64,000 nucleotides of DNA from Diplodia intermedia (Eukaryota; Ascomycota; Dothideomycetes; Botryosphaeriales; Botryosphaeriaceae): the NCBI GenBank assembly GCA_021495925.1, contig JAKEKT010000001.1, positions 1,302,001 through 1,366,000 of the forward strand, given 5' to 3'. Positions 20,011 through 30,615 of this stretch are shown here, in pieces; positions within the stretch are counted from its first letter, which is position 1, and each line of letters starts with the position of its first letter. The translations under genes were made by a program, and so were the position numbers. The notes below the pieces were generated by a model. That model saw nothing but the letters and a program-made list of their open reading frames with translations, made no database searches and had not been told where the DNA came from.

Positions 20011-22218
20011 CTACTTCCCTTCGGCTTTTCTAACCAGGCTCTCCTCCAGTCCAAGGGGCTCTCTCGTATCATCCTTTCTGTTAAGTGCCCAGACGACGTC
20101 TCCCTTCAAGTAAACTATAGCACCGCCCTTACCAGACGCGCTCGCCGTGATCCTGAACAGCGGCAAGCCCGTCGTCTTGTCTGCCTCACGGAGCGGGATC
20201 ATCAAAAGGTCGTTCTCACCGCACCAGTCTTCAACGACATCCTTGAAGGTAGTCGCGTCTTCCTCTGCAGCTCTGCTGGCCGTCGATGCCGCAAAGTTGG
20301 GACGCCTCTCTTCCTCTTCTTCGACGACGCCGGACGGCACGTCGGGGAGCGGCAGCGCGGTCTTCGCATCGTCGCCCAGATCGAGGGCGGTGTTCATCAT
20401 CTCCAAACCTTGCTCCCAGGCCTGCGCGACGGCCGGGACTGCGTTGATGGTATCTGGGAACTGCTCTTTCCACCAGCTGAACCATTGGCCAACCTCTTCG
20501 TAGTCGGGGTCCGACGTGAGCCATAAATGCAGAACATTGTGCCACTTCGGGAAGAATTCTGCCAAAATGAGCTGGCCCATGGTGCTAGGTTTGAAGAATC
20601 CAGTCCAGGCGAGGACATGCTCAAGCGGTGTGAGGTCTTGATCAGAAGGATCGACTGTGAAGTTGGTCGACAAATGCATGGCTAGACGTGGTAGAAGGTA
20701 GCGGACGAGCGTATGCTCCAGGTTGGGAAGTACTTCCCGCCAGCTGTCGAGGCCAGGCATGACACCGCGGGACAAGTCCCAGGATTTGAACGCAGAGCCG
20801 AACTTGTGGCGCACGTCCGTCAGCAAGCCAGTGGAAGACTTGGGATTAGTATGTTCATCAGCGAGGTATTGCAGCCATGGAAACAGCCAGATGTGGGGAA
20901 GAGGCTTGGTGTGCTTTTTCCTGAGGGAGCTTCTGGGGTTCCAATCGTGTAGCGTGTTCTTGAGTTTCTGCACGACAAGATTGTTGAGGAGACTGTAACG
21001 GATGAAGGGAGGCAGGATGTCTTTCCAGGCCTCGACAAGCGCAATGAGCGGAGTTGGAGAAAATGGGTCCCACACGTTGGTGATGGTCGTCCGCACTCGG
21101 GGTAGCCAGAGCGAGTAGATGAGCGACTCGTACGGGGTGCTCGACTTGTGTCTTCTGTAGCCATAGAGGTCATCATGTCCGCTGTGAAGCACGAGATCAT
21201 CCTTACCGATGCCCAGAATTGTGCGCAGGCGGTGGATGTAGGGTACGAGATGCATAGGCTGCTCCAATGGCTCCCAATCAAGCATTTCCTGCTTGAACAG
21301 CGGGGCGATAGCGGCCACAGCGGCCTCTTGCAGACCAAACTGCATGAGCTCGTTGCGAAACTCGAACTGCAATGTCTCGAGCTCGGCAACAACCTGTTCC
21401 CAGCGGGCCGATGCGTCGTCAGCAGTGCTGGGCCTGCTCAGCTCCAGGCGGCTGAGTCTTTCGACCACGTCCGTGACCCCCTGCAATTTGCGGCTGGCTT
21501 GGTCCTGCTCGTCGATCTCCCGCTGGAGCTGTTCCTCTTCGATGTCGATGAACTGCTTACGCTCCGTCAATTCGGTCCACGAGTTCGCGAAAGCCTCGAG
21601 CTCGCGGCGGGCACGCGTGGCGATTTTCTCAGCCTCGGTAGCTGCCGACGGGGTTCCACCCAGAGGCGTCATCAGCCCCGCGGTAGACGTAAGCAGCTTC
21701 GTTTCCTTGCCGGTGGCATCGATAAGGTTCTTCAGCACATTCGGCACCTCAAGGCCCTCGGCGGCAGCCTCGATATCGGCCACGGTCCTGTACTTTGTCT
21801 TCGGGCGGGTGAAGCCTGAAGGCGTGCTGGCTCCGCTGGTGCCGCTTTCGGCGGCCTTCCTGCGCTCTGCCTTCCTGCGCTGACGCGCCTTGCGCTCCTC
21901 CTCGGACGAATCCTCGTACTCCTCACCGCGAAGTTCGGCGGCACGGCGCGCTTCCTGCTTCGCCTGGTCGGTCTTCTCCTTCACGGCACCAACACCAGCG
22001 CCCTGGGGCCGCAGCTTGACCTCGATGGGGTTGAGGATGCCCTCGCCGGTCTTGCCCAGGCCATGGCCCTCCTTGTAGCCCATCTTGGCCATCATGCGCT
22101 GGGCAAAGGACATCTTGGGCTTGCCGGCGGGCGGGCCACCGTCGCCGGCGGTCTTCGGGTTCTTGCGGGCGCTGGCATCGTCGCTGTCGAACTTGCGCTT
22201 GAAGGACGGGCGCTCCAT
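20011..22218 (-). CDS. G-patch/GCFC splicing factor, TFIP11/Ntr1 (Spp382) homologue
   Basis: Single-exon gene of 735 aa. The family (human TFIP11, yeast Spp382/Ntr1) partners with DEAH helicase Prp43 to disassemble the intron-lariat spliceosome in the nucleus. Domains: a basic N-terminus (FKRKFDSDDASARK); a G-patch at about residues 37-80 with FAQRMMAKMGYKEGHGLGK; a charged linker rich in RKARQRRKAERRK; a helical segment (ELTERKQFIDIEEEQLQREI); then a GCFC-type helical region with SLIYSLWLPRVRTTITNVWDP, a strong family signature. The C-terminus (PLFRITASASGKGGAIVYL) is a small beta domain also expected in this family. The G-patch glycines are intact. Length is close to the family norm. Confidence 0.93.
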   Translation of the reverse strand: MERPSFKRKFDSDDASARKNPKTAGDGGPPAGKPKMSFAQRMMAKMGYKEGHGLGKTGEGILNPIEVKLRPQGAGVGAVKEKTDQAKQEARRAAELRGEEYEDSSEEERKARQRRKAERRKAAESGTSGASTPSGFTRPKTKYRTVADIEAAAEGLEVPNVLKNLIDATGKETKLLTSTAGLMTPLGGTPSAATEAEKIATRARRELEAFANSWTELTERKQFIDIEEEQLQREIDEQDQASRKLQGVTDVVERLSRLELSRPSTADDASARWEQVVAELETLQFEFRNELMQFGLQEAAVAAIAPLFKQEMLDWEPLEQPMHLVPYIHRLRTILGIGKDDLVLHSGHDDLYGYRRHKSSTPYESLIYSLWLPRVRTTITNVWDPFSPTPLIALVEAWKDILPPFIRYSLLNNLVVQKLKNTLHDWNPRSSLRKKHTKPLPHIWLFPWLQYLADEHTNPKSSTGLLTDVRHKFGSAFKSWDLSRGVMPGLDSWREVLPNLEHTLVRYLLPRLAMHLSTNFTVDPSDQDLTPLEHVLAWTGFFKPSTMGQLILAEFFPKWHNVLHLWLTSDPDYEEVGQWFSWWKEQFPDTINAVPAVAQAWEQGLEMMNTALDLGDDAKTALPLPDVPSGVVEEEEERRPNFAASTASRAAEEDATTFKDVVEDWCGENDLLMIPLREADKTTGLPLFRITASASGKGGAIVYLKGDVVWALNRKDDTREPLGLEESLVRKAEGK

Positions 22219-22648
22219 TGGACGGCGGGGCGAGGGCGGACGCGCGGTCAGCGCAGGGTGAGCGAAGGGACAGTTGGGATGCGGCGGGTGGTGGTGCAGG
22301 GTCGTTTTCGGTAGATTGATACGAAGGCTGACGCGGGCCTGGCAAGAGGCACGAGCGCGGAGAGCAAAAGGCAGGCTTGGCGCGTCGCTGGCCGGCGGCA
22401 GGGGGGCGGGCTAAGCTGCAGCCAAATGGGGCCGCGCCGTCCACCCGTCGATCCTGGTTATTTTTGGCCTATCGCGCGTGCCCGCCGCCTGCGCGCGGCG
22501 CCCTTTCGGTGGCTCCTTGCTGCAGTCTCACGACTCCGCGATATAGCCTCCCCCGTCCCTCCTCTCCCCGTCCTGCTGTGTCCCTCAAGTTGACGCCCCC
22601 AGCTGCACCCCGCCCGCCGCCGCGACGGCGCGTGTCTCTTGCAACGCC
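22219..22648. promoter_or_regulatory. Divergent promoter region, TFIP11-like / 1113-aa gene
   Basis: A 430-bp gap between two start codons pointing away from each other, so both promoters must lie here. It is GC-rich on the left and pyrimidine-rich towards the plus-strand start (CCTCCCCCGTCCCTCCTCTC near 22546). No operator was identified. Confidence 0.55.
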
Positions 22649-25600
22649 ATGGCCACCAGACCACGGATCCGCACCGCCTCCGCTGAGGGCTCGCTCCAGC
22701 TGTCCCAACCCACGCCCGATCTGCATTCCCCCACCGACGGCTTCGCGACTCATGTCGAGCGCCTTGAGAAGCACGCCGAACGCATGAGCTCCAGCGGCTC
22801 GGACATCGGCGAGGAGATCCGCAAGCTGCAGCTGGAGGAGAAGGAGCAGAGCCGCCGCTCGTCGCTGGCTTCGCACGCCCATCAAGACGCCGACAACGCG
22901 AAGCCCGTACCCACCGGCCGGTCACGCAACACGTCGATAAGCTCGTACAACAACTCAATTGTCGATGTCAACTCCCAGGCCCGCTGGGGCGGCTATTCGC
23001 CCAGCGCCTACGTGACCTCGCCGAAGGGGTCAATCCGCTCTGGCTCGTGGTCCCATCGCTCCGGCGTGCAGCGCCAGCACTCCGTGTCCCAGACCAAGGG
23101 CTCGCTGGATGACTTCCCCGAAAACATCGACGAAGCAGACACTGCCACCGTGCACAACGAACCGCAGCCCGCCGCCGCCGAATACGCGCAGCTCCACGCT
23201 CGCAACGCCTCTCAATTCAGCCTCGAATACGACAAAATCGTGCAGGACATTGAGAATGAGCTGGCCACTGTGCCCAGCCAGGAGTCTGCTCCCGCTGCCG
23301 GGGCGTACGGACGCGTAGCCCACGGCATGCTGGATCCTGACGAGCTCCCTGACCGGCCTGCTACCGCCGACACGTATCAGCAAGCTCAGACCGCCTTTCG
23401 GGACTTTGATGGCGTGCACTGCGCTTCTGGCACGACAGGCCTGCATGAGATATCAGAGGGTAGGGAGCACGCCATGTTGCATTCCATCCCACACGACCAC
23501 CACGTTGGAGTGCCCCCTCCTGATGACGGCATGATATACTATCCTGCACCCGTCCCGAAGATGTTGAACTTGCCAAAGCGACTCTCCCAACTCCCCACCA
23601 ACGAGATGCGCAACAAGCGGCGAAGTCAAGTGCTGGGGGGTATGGTTGCCGAGGCCAGAAATTCAGCGTTGTGGCTCGGTGGCACCAACAAGCCCGACAA
23701 CCGTAAGAGTGCAAACCCCCGGCAAAGCGTCCTTATGGATAAACTCCCGCCCCAGCTCCGTGCCAGCGTGTACTTTGACCAGCCGAACGTGCCGCATGAT
23801 GTTGAAATCAAGGGTGAATCTGCCCGGGCAACGCTTGATGATATCCTGGACGCATCGACCAGCGCCCCTGTTAGTGCTTTCACCGACCACCCCGTGGCTG
23901 GGCCTGTCGGAAAGGCCGTCTACGGCAAGGAGAACAAGCGGAAGAGCATGTTGGAAAAGCGGAAGAGTGCATCATCTTTGCTTGATATGGATAAGAGGAA
24001 GAGTTCAGCGACCATGCTGGGCGACGATGAGAAAACCGAGAAGGAAGCCAAAAAGGACAAGAGGAAATCGTCCTTTGGATTTTTGTTGGGTCGTCGCTCC
24101 AGCACGGATGAGGTGTCGAAGCATCTCAAGAAGAAGAGCAGCAGCGGCAAGATGAACAAGCTGCAAAAGCGGAACAGTAGTCAGATGAGTCTGTCAAACG
24201 CGCTAGAGCAGGGCGAAGCCGCGGCGCAGCAAAAGCGACGAGGCTCTACCTCCAGCCAGGGATCAAACGTCAACGAATCCACAGCATTTCATTCGGGCGA
24301 GCATCATGACGACGCTTACAACGGCATGGAGACTTTATCGCGCGACGGAAGCGACAACTACGACGACGAGGGACAGTTCGATGATGAGGACGGGTTCATC
24401 GGGGCGCCCACGACGCTCCTTGCGGAATTGCAAATGCGCAAGGCTCAACAGCGTGAGCGAAACCGTACTGCAGCGACTGCATTCCCCAATGGTATGCACA
24501 GCACTCTCCTTCAACTGGATGCGGTTGCAGAAGTCGAGAAGAGAAAACGCCAAAACCAACGTGTCAATCTTGCCTGGGAAGCCCCCAACCAGGAGGACGA
24601 AGATGACGAGGTACCGCTGGGAATGCTCTTTCCTGGCCAGAATGGCCTTGCCAACAGGGCTGGCCAGGGAGTGGGTGGTCGCGGCGACGATTGGGACCGG
24701 CCTCTTGGCTTGCTTGAGAAGAAGGAGCTGGAGGACAGCGAGCCTCTGAGTAGGCGCAGGAACCGACTGCGTGGACTCCACCCGGATACACCTGGCAATC
24801 ATATGACTATGCTCAGTGCCCACTCGCAAAGCCAGGAAGCACCACGCAACAGCAATGACCCCACACCAGACCCCCCACAGGCGAAAGAGGAATCAGAGGA
24901 TGAGGAAGAGCCCTTGGCAGCAAGACGGGAGCGTCTCAAACGTAAAGAAGCGTTGAACTCGGCGCTCGGTGACATGAATACGCGTCCATTTAGCGGAGAT
25001 TTTGCGAGCGAGATGATGAGCCAGTTCGGCGGCCTCAAAGACGGGGAGGAAAAGGATGGCACAAAGGGCGCATCGCCGAAGACGCCTGGGCTTGTTAACG
25101 AGGAAGAAGAGACTCTTGGACAACGTCGCGCTCGTCTACAAGCCGAAGCTCTGGCCCGTGGCAGCACGACCCCTTCGGGCCTATCCCCGGGAAACCCCTT
25201 ACGCCCGCCGCTCAAGGCCTCTCGCAGCTTGGCAGATATTCTTTCGGCCCATCCTGCTGGCCACCAGGCTGATAAGATCAGCAACGACTTACTGCTTTCC
25301 AGCCTTCCGCAAGGGAGTCTGTTACAGAAGAGTGAGCAAAAGGCTGCCACTCGTCAGGCTCATATCCGCGACGGCAACAAACGGAGCACGAGCTATGGAC
25401 TGGAAAAGCCACTGCTGGATGTAGCCCCTCCCAACGATGGCCGCGCGAAGAGCATGGTCCTTGACGGTTCGAGCGGAGAACGCGGTCTTCTTGGTAAAGG
25501 CTACGACACTGGGCTGGCAGCTGCCCAGGGAAAGAGTGGCGCCCGGACACTGGACAAGCGTGCCAGCACGATGGCACTTGGCACTAACAACATGAACATG

Positions 25601-25990
25601 AGCACTGGAAACCTGGGCATGAGCATGCCGGCCATGAACCAAAGTGGCTTCATCAACCCGCAAGCTGGCATGATGGGCATGGGAGTGCCGATGCAACAAC
25701 AGCCCATGATGATGGGTATGGGCATGCCTATGCAGTCACCTATGCCCATGAACATGAACATGAACATGAACATGGGCATGGGAGGTGGAGGCATGGCCGG
25801 CTTTCCCCCGGCCCAGATGATGATGGGGCAGCCGTACGGGATGCAGCCTATGGGCGGCATGCAGATGGGTATGCCGGCGGGAATGGGCATGGGCATGGGT
25901 GTCGGCAACCAGATGCAAATGGACCCCAGTATGCTGGACTCAGGCCGCAGAGCAGCTATCGACAGATGGAGACAGGACATTTCCTACTAG
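22649..25990 (+). CDS. Large disordered protein with methionine-rich tail, unknown function
   Basis: Single open frame of 1113 aa from the first ATG after the pyrimidine-rich leader. I do not recognise a named domain. The N-terminus contains short helical stretches (IGEEIRKLQLEEKEQ), then long Ser/Arg/Lys-rich segments with many basophilic-kinase-like sites (KRKSMLEKRKSASSLL, DKRKSSATMLG, KRKSSFGFLLGRRSS). Three similar short blocks follow a pattern of acidic residues then E-x-L-x-x-R-R-x-R-L: EEEPLAARRERLKRKEAL, EEETLGQRRARLQAEAL and DSEPLSRRRNRLRGL. They suggest a repeated binding motif. The last 110 residues are Met/Gly/Pro-rich (MPMNMNMNMNMNMGMGGGGM) and end in AAIDRWRQDISY. Probably a fungal-specific cytoskeletal or signalling scaffold, but this is inference only. 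Confidence 0.85.
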   Translation: MATRPRIRTASAEGSLQLSQPTPDLHSPTDGFATHVERLEKHAERMSSSGSDIGEEIRKLQLEEKEQSRRSSLASHAHQDADNAKPVPTGRSRNTSISSYNNSIVDVNSQARWGGYSPSAYVTSPKGSIRSGSWSHRSGVQRQHSVSQTKGSLDDFPENIDEADTATVHNEPQPAAAEYAQLHARNASQFSLEYDKIVQDIENELATVPSQESAPAAGAYGRVAHGMLDPDELPDRPATADTYQQAQTAFRDFDGVHCASGTTGLHEISEGREHAMLHSIPHDHHVGVPPPDDGMIYYPAPVPKMLNLPKRLSQLPTNEMRNKRRSQVLGGMVAEARNSALWLGGTNKPDNRKSANPRQSVLMDKLPPQLRASVYFDQPNVPHDVEIKGESARATLDDILDASTSAPVSAFTDHPVAGPVGKAVYGKENKRKSMLEKRKSASSLLDMDKRKSSATMLGDDEKTEKEAKKDKRKSSFGFLLGRRSSTDEVSKHLKKKSSSGKMNKLQKRNSSQMSLSNALEQGEAAAQQKRRGSTSSQGSNVNESTAFHSGEHHDDAYNGMETLSRDGSDNYDDEGQFDDEDGFIGAPTTLLAELQMRKAQQRERNRTAATAFPNGMHSTLLQLDAVAEVEKRKRQNQRVNLAWEAPNQEDEDDEVPLGMLFPGQNGLANRAGQGVGGRGDDWDRPLGLLEKKELEDSEPLSRRRNRLRGLHPDTPGNHMTMLSAHSQSQEAPRNSNDPTPDPPQAKEESEDEEEPLAARRERLKRKEALNSALGDMNTRPFSGDFASEMMSQFGGLKDGEEKDGTKGASPKTPGLVNEEEETLGQRRARLQAEALARGSTTPSGLSPGNPLRPPLKASRSLADILSAHPAGHQADKISNDLLLSSLPQGSLLQKSEQKAATRQAHIRDGNKRSTSYGLEKPLLDVAPPNDGRAKSMVLDGSSGERGLLGKGYDTGLAAAQGKSGARTLDKRASTMALGTNNMNMSTGNLGMSMPAMNQSGFINPQAGMMGMGVPMQQQPMMMGMGMPMQSPMPMNMNMNMNMGMGGGGMAGFPPAQMMMGQPYGMQPMGGMQMGMPAGMGMGMGVGNQMQMDPSMLDSGRRAAIDRWRQDISY

Positions 25991-26675
25991 GTCTTCGGGA
26001 CGGCAGCCACTTCGTACGAGTGCATGCGGCTTCTGGAACGAGTGCTATGGATTGTGTGTATGATTGGATGGAGTTGAAGTTGTACCAAGTCGCTCGACGC
26101 CTGGCTTTCTCTTGTCGTTTCCTTGGTCATCTTCCTCCTTTTCTTGGAGCCTTCTACCTCTTCTTCTTTCTCCTCTTCTTCATTGCTGAGAGAGCATCTT
26201 CGCATACTTATCAAACATACTTACAGATTTGTAATTTCGTACCAAGCTCTCCTATGTCTGAGAGCGAGATGGCGGCTGGCTAAGGGTGTTACGAGTAGCA
26301 ACAGGCAACAAGGGACGAGCTTGACAAAAGTCCGGGATGTTTGCAAGGCGCAGGGTCAGTTGGGGGCTGGGGTTGGGAATTGGAATCATAGGTTGTTCAA
26401 TACCGGAATTTTCCGTATTATCAGGCATTGATATCTGCAGCTGTTTGGATCCTCTTTGGGCTAGCTACATCTGGCCGACTTCTCTGCGATCGGATCTTGA
26501 TGCATATTAGTGCATGCGTACCTGCCTATTCTGACACGCCTTCCATGTAGATCGGATGGCCTTCGGCGGAGTTTCTTCGGACCGGCACTCGTTCTTTCCC
26601 AACAGAAGGATGGGACCCTGTGCCACTGCCTGTGCTAGCCTTCACCGTCGAACGCAAACCAGACGGCAGATAACC
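25991..26675. other. Intergenic, tandem genes
   Basis: 3' flank of the 1113-aa gene and promoter of the next. A T/C-rich block (TTCCTCCTTTTCTTGGAGCC near 26130) is followed by AT-rich sequence. An in-frame ATG at 26556, 40 codons ahead of the chosen start of the next gene, lies inside it. Nothing else seen. Confidence 0.4.
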
Positions 26676-27593
26676 ATGGCATACGTTCCACCCGCTCTTC
26701 GCAGGAAGCAACAGGCCGCAGCCGATAATGGCTCCAGCGAGGGTTGCAACAGGCCTGCCTCCGCCGCCGGAAACGGATCTCAGCCGGAGCAGCTCCCTCG
26801 CGCCGACGATGTGCACGAATACTATTGGCCTCCGGTGCAACTTGAGGCAGGCGAAGGAATGCGCTCGACCGTTCACAGCACGCTCAACTCCTCCAGCTCT
26901 GAGCCGAACAGACTGAAGTATGTCATGCTTTTCCAGGAAGCCAATCCGCGCTGGGAAGCCGATCGCCTCGTCTATGTCAAGACGAACCTGCATTATCTCC
27001 CCGGAAGCGAGAAATTTGCCAGTCAGAAGCGGCCTGTCGCGAGTGGGGCCGTGAAGAAGCTCGGCGGTGGGACCGACGGCCACTCCAGCGAAGAGCCACT
27101 TGTGCCCGCTCCAACAACGTCATCCAACGAACTCTCTGGCTCTACTCACACGCCGATTTTGACTGACTATGAGCTGGAACCCATCGCCGTCTTCGAGCAG
27201 GTCGGCAACCGGAGCGGAGGTTTCCGCTTCATCGGCTACCATAAGATCGCCCGCTTGCAGTTCCTTGAGCCCAGAAGCGCCGATCTGATGCGCATGCTGG
27301 AGCAGAAGTTCAGCGTGACCAACAAGTTCGGTCGCGTGTCCCAGCAGCATCGTAGCCCTGCGTCGTGGAAGGCCAGTCTCGAGCACCGATGGGTGGTCAT
27401 GCAGCTGGAGAAGGACGAGGAGGCTGAGAAGAGCTTGTCGCCGCCGGATGTCAAGGTCAACGACGAGAGGAAGAAGGAACAAAGGCCAAAAAAGCATGGC
27501 CCGCGGAAGAGCGTGAACGAGTTGCTAAGGGAGATGAGGCTGGACAAGTCGCAGGCTGAAGCCGTGGCCGACGAGTCGGAGCAGCCAGCTTGA
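26676..27593 (+). CDS. Conserved fungal protein of unknown function (MAYVPPALRRK type)
   Basis: Single exon, 305 aa from MAYVPPALRRKQQ; the upstream in-frame ATG at 26556 would add 40 residues of low-quality, Arg/Cys-rich sequence and is less likely. The N-terminal MxYVPPALRRK motif recurs in small fungal proteins and resembles RNA-associated N-termini, but I cannot name a domain. The middle holds a folded-looking region: DVHEYYWPPVQ, TDYELEPIAVFEQV, FRFIGYHKIARLQFLEPRS, LMRMLEQKF and LEHRWVVMQLEKDEE. The C-terminus is basic (KKEQRPKKHGPRKSVNELLREMRLD). A cytosolic or nuclear protein is likely, as there is no signal or membrane segment. Confidence 0.75.
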   Translation: MAYVPPALRRKQQAAADNGSSEGCNRPASAAGNGSQPEQLPRADDVHEYYWPPVQLEAGEGMRSTVHSTLNSSSSEPNRLKYVMLFQEANPRWEADRLVYVKTNLHYLPGSEKFASQKRPVASGAVKKLGGGTDGHSSEEPLVPAPTTSSNELSGSTHTPILTDYELEPIAVFEQVGNRSGGFRFIGYHKIARLQFLEPRSADLMRMLEQKFSVTNKFGRVSQQHRSPASWKASLEHRWVVMQLEKDEEAEKSLSPPDVKVNDERKKEQRPKKHGPRKSVNELLREMRLDKSQAEAVADESEQPA

Positions 27594-28074
27594 AGTTGGA
27601 GATGAAGACAGAGGAGCTTCTCTCCCATCCGATTGCTGGCTTGAAAAATCCCCGACGACGAGTGCAAGGCATTCAAGCTATTCCCTGGTCGACTCGGATT
27701 GCTTTCGAGGGAAGTGGGTGGCTTTCCATAACGGAAAACAATGACAGACGGGAACGGACATGATTGACGGCCACTCAAATTGGTTGCAACAAGAGACTTT
27801 GCCGGATGTGGGCTAAAACGATGGCTCTGAGGACCTGATAAGCCACCGGACTTCCTTCTTTGCTGACTATATCATCACTCTGCGGAGAGAGAGGTAGGTA
27901 AATCTGCATTGCCTGCTGCTTTCTCGACATTCTTAGCTCTAGATGTGAACCCACTTCTAGTCTCTACGGTTGCATTACTGGGCATTCCCTTCAAGATAAG
28001 ATTCGGTCACGCATGGAACAAGACAAGGGGGTTTGGTGTTTCCAATGTTCATTAAAGTCGTTACGGTTAGTGGC
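27594..28074. other. Convergent intergenic region
   Basis: 3' flanks of the plus-strand unknown gene and the minus-strand UstYa-family gene. No repeats, RNAs or coding frames supported. Confidence 0.4.
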
Positions 28075-29225
28075 TTAAAAGGTTGCCTTGTCGGCAACCT
28101 TATGCGTGACAGCCCACTCCCGGACCCTGTTCCAGTTCCTGCACACGTGCTGCGTCTGGTAGTCCGGCTCAAATTTCCCGTCATCGCCCGGCTGCTCTTG
28201 GTACAAGATGACGCCAACATCGGCCTCGCACATGACTTTCATGCGGAGGGCCTCTATGCAGTGGTCTGTCGCATCACAAGTCAGCCCAATCAAGTCCAGT
28301 GCAAGGGGAGAAAAGGAATCACTCCACTCACTCAAATGGCCCGTCAGCTTCTCCTCCGACGCGGCCAGGTCGCCGTGGTCCAACGGCTCGTAGTGGTCCT
28401 TGTGCACGAACTTGCGGATGAGGTTCAGGCAGTGCAGCTGGTGCACGACGGCCAATTCCATGCGCCAGCCACTCGCGCCAGTCGCCGCGTCTGTCACGCG
28501 CAGCCGGTCGAGCGGCTTTTCCAGCGCCGCCATATCGGTCTCGTCGACCATCTGGTCGCCCACTGGTTTTCCACTTCGTCAGTTTTCTTCTTTCCCTCCT
28601 CATCCGGCATGCAGCGGTAAGGGAAGTGGTGCTATGATTGGGTTGAGGTGGGATGCCAATACTCACTGTGCGTTGTAACATGCTCCCAGGCCTTGTCGGC
28701 CTCCGGGCCTGCGCCCACGTAGGGGGTTTTGGCGCCTTTGGTGTTGTTAAACGTCACGGTCTCGTACTCGACTGCGCTCAGCGCGGGCGCTGCGACAAGC
28801 CGAATAATCAGTAAGTGCGCCAACCGATGTGCGGGTCTGAAGATTGACTCACAATACGCATTGAACTGTTGCACAAAGGTCCCAACCGACGGTCCCATGG
28901 TTGCGCCCAGGACGAAGAACATCAACGACATCAGGAAGAGACCGGCGTGCAAAGCCCACAGCCACACCGGGCCGAACCTTGGGCGCCGGCGCCGCCTGCT
29001 GCCGCCGCTGCCGCCACTCTCGCGCAGATCGTCATTGTCGTCGTCCTCGCTCAGGTCGACCTGGTCCAGTAGCGTGGAGTCGGTCTCTTCCGACAACCGC
29101 GCGTGCACCATGGTCAGGCCCTGCTTCTCCTCGGCATAGCGGTGCTGCCCTTGCTCTTCCGAGCCGATTATGTGAGAGTACTTCGCCCCCGATGCGTCAT
29201 TGGTGGAGTTTTGCCGTCTGTCCAT
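28075..29225 (-). CDS. UstYa-family oxidase (DUF3328)
   Basis: Exons on the minus strand: 29225-28853, 28789-28667, 28562-28332, 28265-28075; 305 aa. All junctions have consensus borders and keep frame. UstYa proteins are fungal copper-dependent oxidases, best known from ustiloxin, asperipin, phomopsin and cyclochlorotine clusters, where they cyclise or hydroxylate peptides. Seen here: a polar acidic N-terminus, arginine cluster RRRRRPR, one membrane segment at about residues 87-109, the family block YSPALSAVEYETVTF built across intron 1, and both diagnostic HxxHC motifs, HQLHC (206-210) and HLNHC (241-245, rebuilt across intron 3), followed by IEALRMKVMCEADV. It is divergent from a secreted repeat protein 1.4 kb away. 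No P450, methyltransferase, peptidase, PKS or NRPS lies nearby, so membership of a full cluster is unproven. Confidence 0.93.
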
Positions 29226-30615
29226 GATGAGGTGGGGAAAGTAAAAAAAGTTTGCGCCTGTTTGCGATGTCGTGCTGATGCCTGAGGTATTGGCAATGTC
29301 TTGGAAACGGGTGACCAGAGATCCGGCGATGGAGAATGGGAAATACGAGTGTGTTGAGAGTGTATGCGCAGGGTTGGGGAGGTTTGAGCCAAGACAGCCG
29401 GGACTTATGCAGATATACATATCACTTCCTCATTGCTCGTCGCAAATGGGTCGGCGCTCATTCGCTGGCTCGCTTGTCGGCGCCGCTGAGTCTTTCGATT
29501 CTGGGCCATTGTTGGAACGCCGATCTGCAGTCTGGGGCAGCGTTTGCTGCCTGAGCAGTTTGACCTTGGCTGTGCAGTCGCTCGGAGGGTTTCAGCGCGC
29601 GAGAGAATGATAGGGAGAGAACAGCCATCGTGATTTGGACCGTCGGCGCGACTTGGTGTTGTGAGACTGAACGCAGACAGTACTGAGACGGGTGGGGTTG
29701 GGGATGGACAGGGGTCTGATACAGGGGTTGCGCTGCGCCTTAGCGGGAGCTTGTTCGCGCCCACTCACGTTAATCTGACCGGCTTAATGGCGTAGATCGT
29801 CATGGCTGCAAGCGCAGCAACCAGAAAAAACATGCCAGTGGCCCAATGGCGTGTTTGGATGCAAATTGAGCGCACATCCTCACCAGCATTCGGATTAGAT
29901 CTGCCTCCATGTGCCGAGGCCGGACACCACAGCAAATTCGCAGGCTCGTACAAGGGCATATCACCCAGCGCTTGGAATGGAAAGGGGCAAACTCTGAGAC
30001 ATCGGTAGGCCTCCGGTCGATCTGCAGATTGGGTTGTTCGCTTGGCTTCCGCAGCCACCCCGCCGGACCTGTGTGATCTGCACGGAATATCGAGACCCGA
30101 GTGAGACCTTATGCATCACATCTCCTGCCTTATATGGACTTGTCTTCCGCTGTCTGGTGCGCTTGCGGGGTCAGAAAATTGGAGACCTACCATCTTGGCA
30201 ACCCTTCGCTGTTCGAAGCCCACAGACCCCTCGACCTGTAGTGCACGAAGTGGCGTTGACGATGTGTGCTCCTTACCATGATTGATTGGATCGTCAGCCG
30301 CCGTTGCGCTAATCGCCGTCACGTCCGCAGCCGCAAGGCCTTTCGTGATTACTGCAGGGCCGAACAGTGGGATGCCCGTTTGCCAACGAGTCACGAATGA
30401 CATAGCCACGCCCGGCAAGGCATACACTTAAGAATGCCGCCTCTCCACCGGGTTTCCTCCTCAGCAGCAATCAAGTTGACCTTGTTCTGTCTCAGTCGTT
30501 GTTCTTCGCCCCGCCTTGCCCGGCTTCACTTACGACTTTCTTCTTTGGGAGACATCCTAAATTTCACTCACTGCGGGTCAGATCCTACTTTTTCTCTCTT
30601 TTCTTCACACCAACC
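29226..30615. promoter_or_regulatory. Shared upstream region of UstYa gene and secreted repeat protein
   Basis: A 1.39-kb gap between two divergent start codons. Towards the repeat-protein start it ends in a T/C-rich leader (TTTTTCTCTCTTTTCTTCAC). On the minus strand between about 30.43 and 29.77 kb there are protein-like open pieces, including MSFVTRWQTGIPLFG, and a segment ending in a hydrophobic stretch (MFFLVAALAAMTIYAI) plus stop at 29765. These might be exons of a small membrane protein, but no join of them is convincing and no family is recognised. Confidence 0.4.
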
